This document shows positions 32,477 to 41,038 of a DNA stretch of 48,256 bases, piece after piece. A program made the position numbers and the translations under genes. Numbering within the stretch: position 1 is the first letter of the stretch; each line of letters starts with the position of its first letter. Origin of the DNA: Myxococcales bacterium (GTDB lineage Bacteria > Myxococcota_A > UBA9042); contig SHZD01000016.1 in NCBI GenBank assembly GCA_009692465.1, positions 1 through 48,256 on the forward strand, given 5' to 3'. The notes beneath the pieces are model-generated. The model ran no database searches and was not told the origin of the DNA. It worked only from the letters and a program-made list of their open reading frames with translations.

Positions 32477-34006
32477 GTGGTGGCCAGCGAACCGATCGCT
32501 CAAGCAGCGCTTAAGCCGCGCTTGCCCGCTTTGGCCGATCGGCTGCGGGCGCGCTACCCGCTGTTGGCGCTGCTGAGTTCAGACGAGCGTGAAGCGGTGC
32601 GCGAGGTCCAGATCGCTGCGGCGGCGGTGCAGGTGCCGACCGAAGTGGCGTGGGCCGGTCGCGCCGATCCAGTGGTAGTCGCGCTCGATGCCCTGCAACG
32701 CTTGGCAGACGGCACGGCCCGCGCGCTGGTGCTGCCGGGGGCCTCGGAATTACTGCGTAAACCGCAAATTATCCGCCTGCTGAGCGAAACCTTGACCACC
32801 ATTGAGCGCGCTGGCCAATCGGTGGTGCTCGTTGGGGCCAACCTGCCAGAAGTGCCTGAGCTGGCTCGCGATATTGTGTCCATGCACCTGCCGTTGCCCC
32901 AGCGCAGCGAGGTGGAGCCGTTGGTGGCGGCGGCGTTGCGCGATGCCCAAGGCCAGTTGGATGCCGAGACTTTTGAGGGCGCGGTGCAGGCGGTGCAGGG
33001 GCTCACGCTGGCCCAAGCGCGGCGGGCGTTGCGCCGGGTTCGCGGGCGCAGTCCTGCGGATCAAGTCTCTGAATTGCGCGCTGAAAAACGCGATCTGCTC
33101 GCTGGCACTGGCGTGGTTGAGGTGGTTACTCAGGTGCCGTTGCCGAGCGAGATCGGCGGCTTGGACGAGCTCAAAGTGTGGCTGGGCCGCCAAAAACTGG
33201 CGATGACTCGCCAAGCGCGGGCCTACGGACTGCCGATGCCGCGCGGGGTCCTGTTGGTCGGGGTGCAGGGCTGCGGCAAGACTCTGACCGCCAAAACAGC
33301 TGCCGCCGTCCTGGGTTTACCCCTGTTGCGCCTTGATTTGGGCCGCTTGTACACCGCCGTCGCCGTACCGGATGAAAACTTGCGCCATGCCTTGCAAGTG
33401 GCCGAAGCCATGGCGCCAGTGGTGTTGTGGATCGATGAAATCGACAAGGCGTTTGCCGGGGCCGCTTCGGGCAGCTCCGACGCGGCGGCGCGGGTGTTCG
33501 GCAGCCTGCTGACGTGGCTGGGCGAGCAGCGCAAGGGCGTCTTTGTCGCCGCCACCGCCAACCGCTTGGCCCACTTGCCGGCAGAACTGATGCGCAAAGG
33601 CCGTTTTGACGAGACGTTTTTTGTTGACGTGCCCGATCAACTGGCCCGCGCCGAGATTTTTGCGGTGGCCATTGCCCGCAGCGGCCGCGATCCGCGGGCC
33701 TGGGATGTCGAACGCCTCGCCAAGGCATCGGACCGGCTGACCGGCGCCGAAATTGAGCAAGCATTTGCCGAAGCGATGCAGGTGGCCTTTTGTGCCGGTC
33801 GCGAACCGCTCGCCGCCGACGCCGAGCAAGTGCTCAGCAAAATCATACCGTTTGTCGAAACCTACGATGCTCAAGTGCGCGAACTGCGGCAGTGGGCCAA
33901 ACGCCATTGCCGCAATGGAGCCAAAGACCGCAGTTTGCAAGAGCTTTTTCAGGCTGCACGCGAGGGCCAAGTGCAACCGCGCCCGCCCGTCGGAGGTCAG
34001 CGATGA
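32477..34006 (+). CDS. AAA+ ATPase of the Ycf46-like type
   Basis: 509 residues. The N-terminal half (about 1-215) has a helicase-like degenerate fold (LSSDEREAVREVQIAAAAV, RSEVEPLVAAALRDAQG). The C-terminal AAA+ domain has Walker A GVQGCGKT (about 261), Walker B VVLWIDEIDKAF (about 315), sensor-1 VFVAATANR and arginine fingers in RKGRFDETFFVD. This is the layout of Ycf46/stress-linked AAA proteins. GTG 32477 has GGGAG six bases upstream. The stop overlaps the gpsA start (ATGA), so the genes are translationally coupled. The C-terminal tail is basic. The function of the family is not well known. Confidence 0.87.
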   Translation: MVASEPIAQAALKPRLPALADRLRARYPLLALLSSDEREAVREVQIAAAAVQVPTEVAWAGRADPVVVALDALQRLADGTARALVLPGASELLRKPQIIRLLSETLTTIERAGQSVVLVGANLPEVPELARDIVSMHLPLPQRSEVEPLVAAALRDAQGQLDAETFEGAVQAVQGLTLAQARRALRRVRGRSPADQVSELRAEKRDLLAGTGVVEVVTQVPLPSEIGGLDELKVWLGRQKLAMTRQARAYGLPMPRGVLLVGVQGCGKTLTAKTAAAVLGLPLLRLDLGRLYTAVAVPDENLRHALQVAEAMAPVVLWIDEIDKAFAGAASGSSDAAARVFGSLLTWLGEQRKGVFVAATANRLAHLPAELMRKGRFDETFFVDVPDQLARAEIFAVAIARSGRDPRAWDVERLAKASDRLTGAEIEQAFAEAMQVAFCAGREPLAADAEQVLSKIIPFVETYDAQVRELRQWAKRHCRNGAKDRSLQELFQAAREGQVQPRPPVGGQR

Positions 34007-35043
34007 GCACCGCCCGCTTGGGCCCGTTGCCCGCGTCATTTGAAGTCGGAGTCATCGGCGCAGGGGCTTGGGGCACCGCGTTGGCCATTCACGCTGCCCG
34101 CATGGGCCACCCGACCTTGCTGTGGGCTTTTGAGCCGCAAGTGGTCGCCGATATTGAGCAGTATCGCGAAAATAAGACGTTTTTGTCAGGACATCCGCTG
34201 CCTGATCTGCTGCGCGCGACGGGCGATCTGGAGCGGACGGTGCGCAGCGCCAAGATCTTGCTGACGGTGATGCCCACCCCGCACGTCGCGCGTTTGGCTC
34301 GGCAGATGCTGCCGTACTTGAGCGACGAACACAGCATTGTTTCGTGTTCTAAGGGCATCGACAACGAGTCGCTGGAGACGGTCAACGAGATTTTTGAGCG
34401 GGTGCTGCCGCGGCGCCTGCACCTGTCGCTGGCCTACTTATCCGGGCCGTCGTTTGCCGCTGAAGTGGCAGCGGGCATGCCCAGCGCGGTGACCATTGCC
34501 GCTAACGATCGACGCACCGCCAAGTATTTACAAAAAAGCCTGAGTTCAGAGCGGTTTCGGTGTTACACCAGCAACGATGTCATCGGCGTTGAGATGGGCG
34601 GCGCACTCAAGAACGTGATGGCCATCGCCGTCGGTGCGGCCGATGGTCTTGGCTTTGGCCACAATGCGCGCGCTGGACTGATTACTCGCGGGCTGGCTGA
34701 GATTACGCGGTTGGTGGTCAAAAAGGGTGGTAATCCGTTGACGATGCAAGGGTTAGCTGGCATGGGCGACCTGGTGTTGACCTGTACCGGTGACCTCAGC
34801 CGCAATCGCAGCGTTGGCATTCGCTTGGGCCAAGGCGAGACGATCGACCAGATTCTGGCCTCGATGACTGCCGTCGCCGAGGGCGTTTTGACGGCTAACA
34901 GCGCCCATCGGTTGGCGATTCAGCTTGGTGTCGAGGCGCCGATTATCGAGCATGCCTACAAAGTGCTGTACGAAGGGTTGGCGCCGCGCGCGGCATTGGA
35001 GGCACTGATGTCGCGGCCCCTCAAGGACGAACTGGTACTATGA
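34003..35043 (+). CDS. gpsA: NAD(P)-dependent glycerol-3-phosphate dehydrogenase
   Basis: 346 residues. Reduces dihydroxyacetone phosphate to sn-glycerol-3-phosphate, the entry to phospholipid synthesis. Rossmann motif GVIGAGAWGTALAIHAA; VSCSKGIDNESLETVNEIF; LAYLSGPSFAAEVAAGMPSA; the catalytic Lys is in VEMGGALKNVMAIAVGAADG; GMGDLVLTCTGDLSRNRSVG is the substrate-binding signature. It is full length. GGAGG is seven bases before the ATG. The start overlaps the AAA+ gene and the stop overlaps rimM (ATGA in both), so three genes form one coupled unit. Confidence 0.97.
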   Translation: MSTARLGPLPASFEVGVIGAGAWGTALAIHAARMGHPTLLWAFEPQVVADIEQYRENKTFLSGHPLPDLLRATGDLERTVRSAKILLTVMPTPHVARLARQMLPYLSDEHSIVSCSKGIDNESLETVNEIFERVLPRRLHLSLAYLSGPSFAAEVAAGMPSAVTIAANDRRTAKYLQKSLSSERFRCYTSNDVIGVEMGGALKNVMAIAVGAADGLGFGHNARAGLITRGLAEITRLVVKKGGNPLTMQGLAGMGDLVLTCTGDLSRNRSVGIRLGQGETIDQILASMTAVAEGVLTANSAHRLAIQLGVEAPIIEHAYKVLYEGLAPRAALEALMSRPLKDELVL

Positions 35044-35630
35044 CCAAACGCAAGACAGCAGCGCCGCAATCCGCGCCCGACCCGACAGCCCCAGTGGGGT
35101 TGGACGCGGCAACCTCACCCATTGCGTGGTTGCAACTTGGGGTGATCGGTCGACCTCACGGTTTGCGTGGCGAACTGCGGGTCGTCGTTCACAATCCCCA
35201 CAGCGACATTTGGCAGCCGCGTCAGTCGGTGCGGGCCTACAAGCCGGGGGCACCGGCCCAATTTTTGAAGATTGTCAGCCTGCGGCCCGCTGTGGACGTG
35301 TGGATCGTGGCCTTTGCTGGCATCGACGATCGGGATGCGGCGGCGGCGTGGACCCACGCAGTATTGCAGATCGACCCTAGCCAGCTGCCAGCGGCCGATA
35401 CCAGTGACGTCTACTTGCACCAGCTGATCGGGGCGACGGTCATTGACTCGAGCGACGGCAGCGAAGCCGGTCAAGTGGTGGCGACGGCGCAGGGGGCCCA
35501 GACATTGCTGTGCATTCGGCTGCGCGACGGCAAAGAAGCGATGGTGCCGGTGGACTCCGAGGCGGTGGAAGAGCTCGGTCGCGACCCTGGCCGGGTGGTG
35601 ATTCGCCATGTGCGCGATTGGCTGACCTAG
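35040..35630 (+). CDS. rimM: Ribosome maturation factor RimM
   Basis: 196 residues. Helps assemble the head of the 30S subunit through S19. The N-terminal RimM domain has QLGVIGRPHGLRGELRV and the PRC-barrel has YLHQLIGATVIDSSDGSEAGQV and VPVDSEAVEELG. It is usually in rpsP-rimM-trmD-rplS; here it follows gpsA with overlapping codons, and no trmD or rplS is next to it. Confidence 0.95.
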   Translation: MTKRKTAAPQSAPDPTAPVGLDAATSPIAWLQLGVIGRPHGLRGELRVVVHNPHSDIWQPRQSVRAYKPGAPAQFLKIVSLRPAVDVWIVAFAGIDDRDAAAAWTHAVLQIDPSQLPAADTSDVYLHQLIGATVIDSSDGSEAGQVVATAQGAQTLLCIRLRDGKEAMVPVDSEAVEELGRDPGRVVIRHVRDWLT

Positions 35631-35661
35631 TCGATGTGGCCGCCCACCCCGTTCGTTGGCG

Positions 35662-35757
35662 ACGACAGCGGCCGTGACGGCGACAGCGACCGAAATGGCG
35701 ACAGCGACCGAAATGGCGACTGCGGCCGAAACGGCGACTGCGACCGAAACGGCGATT
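35662..35757. repeat. 18-bp tandem array after rimM
   Basis: GCGACAGCGACCGAAATG-type units at 35680, 35698, 35716 and 35734, with the last two in a GCGACTGCG(G/A)CCGAAACG form. A plus-strand frame would give TATATEMA repeats and runs to 35901, but no start or domain supports a gene. From 35758 to 36105 nothing else was recognised. Confidence 0.88.
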
Positions 35758-36107
35758 GGTGCCGGTCAGGTTGTTGAATGCAGGGTTGAGTTGGCCACCG
35801 GCGCGCCCCGAGCCTGCACAATGTTCCCCGGACTGTGCAAGCTCGGCGCTACACCGACCGATGTGGGCAAAAAAGCCGACAGCATCGGAGTGCTCAACTG
35901 ACGGGCGACAATAGAGCGCCACAGCGCCTAAATTGCCATCGCGTCCGGACGGGATCCGCGGTTGAGTCACATGGCTTGGCCGATGCAAACAGCGCGCCAA
36001 GGCTGCCGCCGCCAACCGGAGTCCAATTAGACATACAGTTCCAATTGGTTAAACTGCAGGCGCAACTCGAATTGGGCGCCGACCCGCACTGCCCAAGTGA
36101 CCGAACC

Positions 36108-36169
36108 GGACACCTTGGAGTGTCCAATCACGATGCGCAAAGTGTCCGAATCGGACACTCCTGGTGTCC
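36108..36169. promoter_or_regulatory. Cluster of GGACAC/GTGTCC half-sites
   Basis: GGACAC at 36108 and 36153, GTGTCC at 36120, 36142 and 36164. They form three dyads, including AGTGTCCG-AAT-CGGACACT (36141-36159). It lies 25-87 bp beyond the stop of the FHA regulator gene. It could be an operator cluster or alternative hairpins that act as a terminator; no U-run is present. Confidence 0.5.
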
Positions 36170-36193
36170 AACCGACCCGCTGGCGCGATCAGC

Positions 36194-37474
36194 CTACGCC
36201 CCTGCTTGGCTGCGCATTCGCTTGAGGTAGCGATAAAACGTCGCTCGCGGCAGGCCGCTTTGGCGCCAGGCCTGTTGGCTGGGCACCCCGCCACCGACCA
36301 GCGCCTGCACCTCGCCACTGCGCTGACGGGCCTGCAAGCGCTCAGCGCGCTGAGGCTGCACGCCATCCAGGCCAAAGAGCCGCCGCACATCGGCGGCCGT
36401 CGGCGTCCCCGACGGGCTAGTTGCGCACAAGCGCGCAATCACATTTCGCAATTCGCGGAAATTGCCCGGCCAGTCGTAGTGCTGCAGCACCGCCCAGGCT
36501 TGGTCATCTAGGTCGCCCGCGACTCCCAACTGCTGCAGAAACAGGCGCGCCGCCGGTTGGATGTCCGCAGCGCGCCGGCACAGCGGCGGCAAATCTAGCG
36601 GCGCAACCGCAATGCGGTGCCACAAGTCCAGACGAAATGTCCCCTGCTGCACCATCGCGTCGAGATCGCGGTGGGTCGCGCATACCAAGCGCACATCCAC
36701 TGGCCGGGTCGTGCCACCAAGCACTTGGATTTCACCCACTTCCAACACCCGCAGCAGCGCCGCCTGGGCCGACAGCGACAGTTCGCCGATTTCGTCCAGA
36801 AACAGCGTGCCGCCGTCAGCCCGTTCAAAGGCGCCGCGCCGCCGCTCGACACAGCCCGTGTAGGCCCCGCGCTCGGCACCAAACAGCTCGGCGTGCAACA
36901 GATCGCCATGCAAAGCCGCGCAGTTGAGCGAGATCATCGGCTTGGCGGCTCGCGGTGATGCAGCGTGCAGCGCCCCAGCAGCCAGCTCCTTGCCGGTGCC
37001 CGACTCGCCCAAAATCAGGGCCGGCAACGGCGTTTGCGCCACCAAGGCCAGCTCCGCCAGCAGTGACCACACGCTGGGCGACCACGACCCAAATCGGCCG
37101 ATTCCGAGCCAGCGCCCTGCGGACTGCAGGCGCTCGTGGACCACAATCACCGGCGCCCTGCCCAACCGCACCACATTGCCGGCGCTGGCCAGTAGCGGCC
37201 GCGGCGCACAGGCGACGCCGTGCACCCAAGTGCCCAGATCTGACCCCAAATCGATGACATGTACGCCATCGGCGCTGGTCCGCATGGCGCAATGCCGCTC
37301 ATTGACGCCGATTGCGGCGACCCAGCCGGGGACAGTGGCGGTGCCGAACAGCGTTTTGGCGCCGATGCTGACCGGTCGCCAGCCGCCATTGTTGGGCACT
37401 AGGGCGGCGTAACCGCCGTCTTGGGGTGTGGTGTCCGCAGCTTTGCCAGCGGCGACGATTTGCAGGGTGGCCAT
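36194..37474 (-). CDS. FHA-domain sigma-54-dependent transcriptional regulator
   Basis: 426 residues. FHA-like N-terminus (about 30-110; VNERHCAMRTSADGVHVIDLGSDLGTWVHG), which would bind phosphothreonine. AAA+ domain: Walker A GESGTGKE near 155, contact loop GAYTGC near 206 instead of GAFTGA, Walker B GGTLFLDEIGELS, LDLWHRIAVAPLDLPPLCRR. The C-terminal HTH region (QAWRQSGLPRATFYRYLKRM) is like Fis. The changed contact loop (Phe to Tyr, final Ala to Cys) may weaken sigma-54 binding; Tyr is tolerated in some members. Start ATG with AAGGAG six bases upstream. Myxobacteria have many such FHA regulators, usually paired with Ser/Thr kinases; none is seen here. Confidence 0.9.
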   Translation of the reverse strand: MATLQIVAAGKAADTTPQDGGYAALVPNNGGWRPVSIGAKTLFGTATVPGWVAAIGVNERHCAMRTSADGVHVIDLGSDLGTWVHGVACAPRPLLASAGNVVRLGRAPVIVVHERLQSAGRWLGIGRFGSWSPSVWSLLAELALVAQTPLPALILGESGTGKELAAGALHAASPRAAKPMISLNCAALHGDLLHAELFGAERGAYTGCVERRRGAFERADGGTLFLDEIGELSLSAQAALLRVLEVGEIQVLGGTTRPVDVRLVCATHRDLDAMVQQGTFRLDLWHRIAVAPLDLPPLCRRAADIQPAARLFLQQLGVAGDLDDQAWAVLQHYDWPGNFRELRNVIARLCATSPSGTPTAADVRRLFGLDGVQPQRAERLQARQRSGEVQALVGGGVPSQQAWRQSGLPRATFYRYLKRMRSQAGA

Positions 37475-37542
37475 GATTCGCTCCTTAGGCTTGGTTAGGT
37501 GGGGGCATCGCTGGCTCGTGGCGAAAGGCGCTTAGGGCCCGT

Positions 37543-37563
37543 GCAAAATCAAGTCGATTTTGC
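37543..37563. promoter_or_regulatory. GCAAAATC/GATTTTGC dyad
   Basis: GCAAAATC-AAGTC-GATTTTGC, a perfect 8-bp dyad upstream of the FHA regulator gene start. A related AATCGAGTCGATTTT lies at 30420 before the NtrC-type gene. It may be an operator. Confidence 0.45.
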
Positions 37564-37570
37564 TCCCCGG

Positions 37571-37650
37571 CCCATGGCTCGCTTAGTGGGTCGCTAACTC
37601 GCGGCTTTGCGAGCCGACTCGATACTCCGTTCCAATCGCGGATCGATCGA
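37571..37650 (-). repeat. R2 core fragment
   Basis: GCTTAGTGGGTCGCTAACTC, then CGGCTTTGCGAGCCG (a small perfect dyad), then GACTCGATACTCC and GATCGATCGAG. It matches the reverse complement of the R2d interior but lacks the GGAACTG ends. Confidence 0.8.
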
Positions 37651-37669
37651 GTTATCCTTGCTTCTGCCC

Positions 37670-38176
37670 TTAGGCCGCCAAAAAGAGGTCGCCGGCTGCT
37701 TGGTGATCGATTAAATCGCGGAGCAACTCGCGGCGGCCGTGGCCACCCGCCGGTACCGACGGCAACACGTCGAGCAGCGCCAACGCCGCTTCCGGCAAGC
37801 CTTGGGCAGCGACGCCGACGGCGATGCCGTACAGCCACAGGGCTAGCGCGGCGCGGTGGCCGTCGATCGCGTCGGCGTACGTCTGCGGGCGAATGCGCGC
37901 ACAGCGGTGCAAGCGATCGAGGCGCCGCAGTTCACCTTGCAGCAGGTCGCCACGCACAAAAAGACTGGCGCTGCGCACGGCGGCTTGAACATCGCGCTGC
38001 GCCGATGGCTCGGTGGTCACGACCGCTGGCGGACAGCGATCGGCGCTCACCGTGCTGGGGTGGGTCGCGTCCAGTGGCTGGTTTTGAACAATTGCACTTT
38101 TGGCTACGCAATTCACTTTGGGCTCCGGCGGACGAAGTGTCCGCTCATGAAAGACATGGTCGGAGGCTGGCGGCAT
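37670..38176 (-). CDS. Hypothetical protein
   Basis: Up to 168 residues from ATG 38176; a start further in (GTG before VTTEPSAQ) is possible. The C-terminal 90 residues look like a helical repeat or TPR-like segment (DRLHRCARIRPQTYADAIDGHRAALALWLYGIAVGVAAQGLPEAALALLDVLP, cited only in part as a composition cue). The N-terminal 50 residues look less like protein. It lies upstream of the FHA regulator gene on the same strand, with a 195-bp gap that includes a repeat fragment. No family recognised. Confidence 0.5.
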   Translation of the reverse strand: MPPASDHVFHERTLRPPEPKVNCVAKSAIVQNQPLDATHPSTVSADRCPPAVVTTEPSAQRDVQAAVRSASLFVRGDLLQGELRRLDRLHRCARIRPQTYADAIDGHRAALALWLYGIAVGVAAQGLPEAALALLDVLPSVPAGGHGRRELLRDLIDHQAAGDLFLAA

Positions 38177-38288
38177 TTGCCGCGCTATTGGACAAAAAAA
38201 CTTTGCAGGAGACGAAAGAATTTTGCGCCCGAAAGCATAAATGATGTGAAATCAAAGCATTGAAGACTACCGACTCGATGCCCACACC

Positions 38289-38306
38289 GTGATCACCGCT
38301 GATCAC
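38289..38306. promoter_or_regulatory. GTGATCAC dyad upstream of the O-antigen ligase gene
   Basis: GTGATCAC-CGC-TGATCAC, related to the dyad upstream of dprA (23899). It lies 87 bases before the GTG start at 38393 in a 216-bp divergent gap. Confidence 0.4.
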
Positions 38307-38392
38307 GCCGATCCACAAACTGGGCTTGCTGCGCTAGACTTCCGCGCCTTTTGCTTCGGCAGCGGGTGAAACGACCAGATTAGAGGCAGCAA

Positions 38393-41014
38393 GTGGCGAA
38401 AATTAAAACAAAAGTTGAACCGGTCAAAGTGGTCGCCGCCCAACGAACTTCTGCTGGCGGCACGGCGAACGACCCAGATGACGTCACCAGTTGGCTTGAA
38501 GATCTGGTGCCGATCGGGATTGCCATCTTGGCCATCGTGGTCGCGCGCGTCGTGACTCCCAATATTCGCGACCTGTTTCAGTTGCCCAAGCAGCTGTACT
38601 TGGCCGATGGTGCCGCCCTTTTGGTGGCACTGGTCGGCGCGCTGGCGTGGCTCAAGCGACCGTACAAGCTGCGCACCTCGCCGTTGGTGTGGTCAATGGT
38701 CTTGCTGATTGCGGCGGTGATGTTGTCGCTGACCGTGGCACCCAAGCACACCGGCGGCGAACTGTCCCTGTTTGCCCGCTATGACGCCCACCGCTGGCTG
38801 GCCGCGGTCGCGGTGTTTTGGGTGGCGGCGATCGGCATCCGGCGGTCGCGCCACTTGTGGTGGGTCACCGGCGGGCTGGCGATCGGAGGCTTGGTGGTCG
38901 CGCTGATCGGCATCGGCGAGCAACACTCGATTCAAGATTTTTTGCCGGCCCAACGTTGGAATAGCATTACTAAACCCGGCTCTACCTTTGGCAACCGCAA
39001 TATGGCGGCCCAAGTGGTGGTGGCGATGCTGCCGGCCTGCTACGTGGCGATGGCGATGGCGGTCCGCTGGTGGCTGACCAAGCGGGCGGTGCTGGCCCTG
39101 TGCCTGGTGATTCCGGCGGCGTTGTCCTTGAATATATTGTTGTATTACACGATGTTAACCGTGACACGTTCGGCGTGGGCGGGCTCGTTCTTGGGTCTAG
39201 TGGCGGCGGCGACGGCGTGGGGTCTGGGGGCCGTGCTGGCCCGCCGCGCTCCCGCTTCTGTGGCCACTGCCGACGAACAGGCCGATCCCGAGGTTGCGTC
39301 AGCACCGCCGATCGCTGCCAAAGTGGGCTTGCTGCGGGTCAAGCTGATCGACCTGCTCAAGCCCGCGCTGGCGTTGCTTGTTCTGACGGCTGGAGTGGGG
39401 CTAGTGGCCGATCGCTACAAGCCCGTCAGCGAAGCGACCGAACGTGACGAAAAGCTCAACCGCAGCGTGCCACAATTGGTCAAGTCTTTCTTTGAGTTTG
39501 GCTCGGACCACTACCGTTGGCGCTTTACCATGCTGGAAAGCTCGTGGGAGGCGATCAAGTCCGAACCGATGGGCGGCGGCGCCGGCAATTGGCGAGTGAT
39601 GTTCCCCAAATACCTGGTCCAACGCGAAAAGAACGAGATGTTCACCATCGCCAAGCAGCCGATCCGCGCCCACAACGACTTTTTGCAATTTGGGGTCGAG
39701 TTTGGCTGGCATGGCTTGCTAGCTCTGTTTGGCCTGCTCGGCTCGGCGTTGTGGCTGACGGTGCGCAACGTGACGCGGGCCAGCAGGGCCGACGAAGCGC
39801 AAGCCGACGACGCCGCGCTGGTGGCGTTTGCCTCGCTGGGCTCACTGGTGGGGATTGTGGCGATTTGCGGCGACGCCATGGCCTCATTTCCCTTGCAATT
39901 GCCAGTGCCCACTTTCTTGTTCTGCCTACACATGGGCATTATCGCCGCCGCCGATTCCATGCTGGCGCCGCCGCCCGCCCCAGCGGATCGCCCCAAGCCA
40001 TGGCCGCAGTGGATGGCGACGGCGACGGTGGTCGTCGGTCTGGGTGGCATGGTGTACTTGGAAGGATTTGGCCAGAGCGAAGGCCTGCACGGCCGCTGGA
40101 TGCGCGCCGAGCACGGGTTTACCGATGCGCGCAATCACCAAAAGCAATCGGGCCGCGCGGGTCAGGCGCTAGTGGAGATTCGCGAGGCGGTTGCGGTCAA
40201 TCCCGACGATTTTCAAAATCACTTTATCGAAGCGCTGTGCCTCAATTCGTTGGGCCAAACCAAAGAAGCCATCGATAGCTTGCACCGGTCGCTCAATCTG
40301 TACCCCAACTTGCTCAATGCATGGGTTAATGTCGCGATGTTCTCAGCGCGGATCAAGGACAAGAAATCGATGAACGACGCCATCGACCGCGCGCTGGCGC
40401 TCAAGTCCGACGAACTGGTGGCACTCAATACCCGGCTGAGTGACTTTTTGGGCGACAGTCGCCATGCCGAAGCGTTGGCGCTGGTGGCCAAGCAGGTGCC
40501 CGGCTACCAAGCCTATCGAGCGAGCGGGCGCTGGCCGCCCGATGACGGCGGGCAGTTGCTTGGAAGCTATAAGCAGACTCTGGGCCACGGCATTACCGCC
40601 GCCCGCAAACTGGAAAAGTGGCAGCAGTTGGTCGACTGGCAAACGATTGTGTACGACTACGGCATCCCCGACGAAGGGCGCAGCGAGGAGAGTAAGCGCA
40701 AGGAACGCCGTGAACGCACTGCCGAAATCGCCCATGGCCTGCGCAAGCTGAACACTATGCCCGCCGCCTTGCCGTGGGCGCGATTGGCGGCCGAATTGGC
40801 GATGGATGAATTTGCCGATCTCAAAATAAGCTACGCACTGACCGCGGCCGCCAACAGCAAATGGGAGGATGCCCGCCACGGCGCGCAGGTGGCGATCGCC
40901 CTTGATGCCGCCGGTTCGCGCCCCAAGCTCACCGAACAATTCAAGGAGTTGCAGGCCGGTGGCAGCGTGGATCGCGCACAACTGGATAAACTGATTGCCT
41001 TTGTCGCGCAATGA
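38393..41014 (+). CDS. O-antigen ligase/polymerase family membrane protein with C-terminal TPR domain
   Basis: 873 residues. About 12 membrane helices in residues 40-560 with the Wzy_C/WaaL signature: TVTRSAWAGSFLGLV, then a periplasmic loop (about 345-425) with RWRFTMLESSWEAI and HNDFLQFGVEFGWHGLLA. The soluble C-terminus (about 600-873) has TPR-like helices (EIREAVAVNPDDFQNHFIEA, SLHRSLNLYPNLLNAWVNVA, DRALALKSDELVALN). Such proteins transfer or polymerise surface glycans on the periplasmic side. GTG start with AGAGG five to six bases upstream. It probably acts with the flippase and polymerase at 43227-46276. Confidence 0.88.
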   Translation: MAKIKTKVEPVKVVAAQRTSAGGTANDPDDVTSWLEDLVPIGIAILAIVVARVVTPNIRDLFQLPKQLYLADGAALLVALVGALAWLKRPYKLRTSPLVWSMVLLIAAVMLSLTVAPKHTGGELSLFARYDAHRWLAAVAVFWVAAIGIRRSRHLWWVTGGLAIGGLVVALIGIGEQHSIQDFLPAQRWNSITKPGSTFGNRNMAAQVVVAMLPACYVAMAMAVRWWLTKRAVLALCLVIPAALSLNILLYYTMLTVTRSAWAGSFLGLVAAATAWGLGAVLARRAPASVATADEQADPEVASAPPIAAKVGLLRVKLIDLLKPALALLVLTAGVGLVADRYKPVSEATERDEKLNRSVPQLVKSFFEFGSDHYRWRFTMLESSWEAIKSEPMGGGAGNWRVMFPKYLVQREKNEMFTIAKQPIRAHNDFLQFGVEFGWHGLLALFGLLGSALWLTVRNVTRASRADEAQADDAALVAFASLGSLVGIVAICGDAMASFPLQLPVPTFLFCLHMGIIAAADSMLAPPPAPADRPKPWPQWMATATVVVGLGGMVYLEGFGQSEGLHGRWMRAEHGFTDARNHQKQSGRAGQALVEIREAVAVNPDDFQNHFIEALCLNSLGQTKEAIDSLHRSLNLYPNLLNAWVNVAMFSARIKDKKSMNDAIDRALALKSDELVALNTRLSDFLGDSRHAEALALVAKQVPGYQAYRASGRWPPDDGGQLLGSYKQTLGHGITAARKLEKWQQLVDWQTIVYDYGIPDEGRSEESKRKERRERTAEIAHGLRKLNTMPAALPWARLAAELAMDEFADLKISYALTAAANSKWEDARHGAQVAIALDAAGSRPKLTEQFKELQAGGSVDRAQLDKLIAFVAQ

Positions 41015-41038
41015 TGGTCGCTAGTCGGCGCAGCTTCG

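Noticed and set aside
35656..35901. 81-residue frame with TATATEMA repeats after rimM
   Set aside because: It only reflects the 18-bp array; no start signal, domain or ribosome site.
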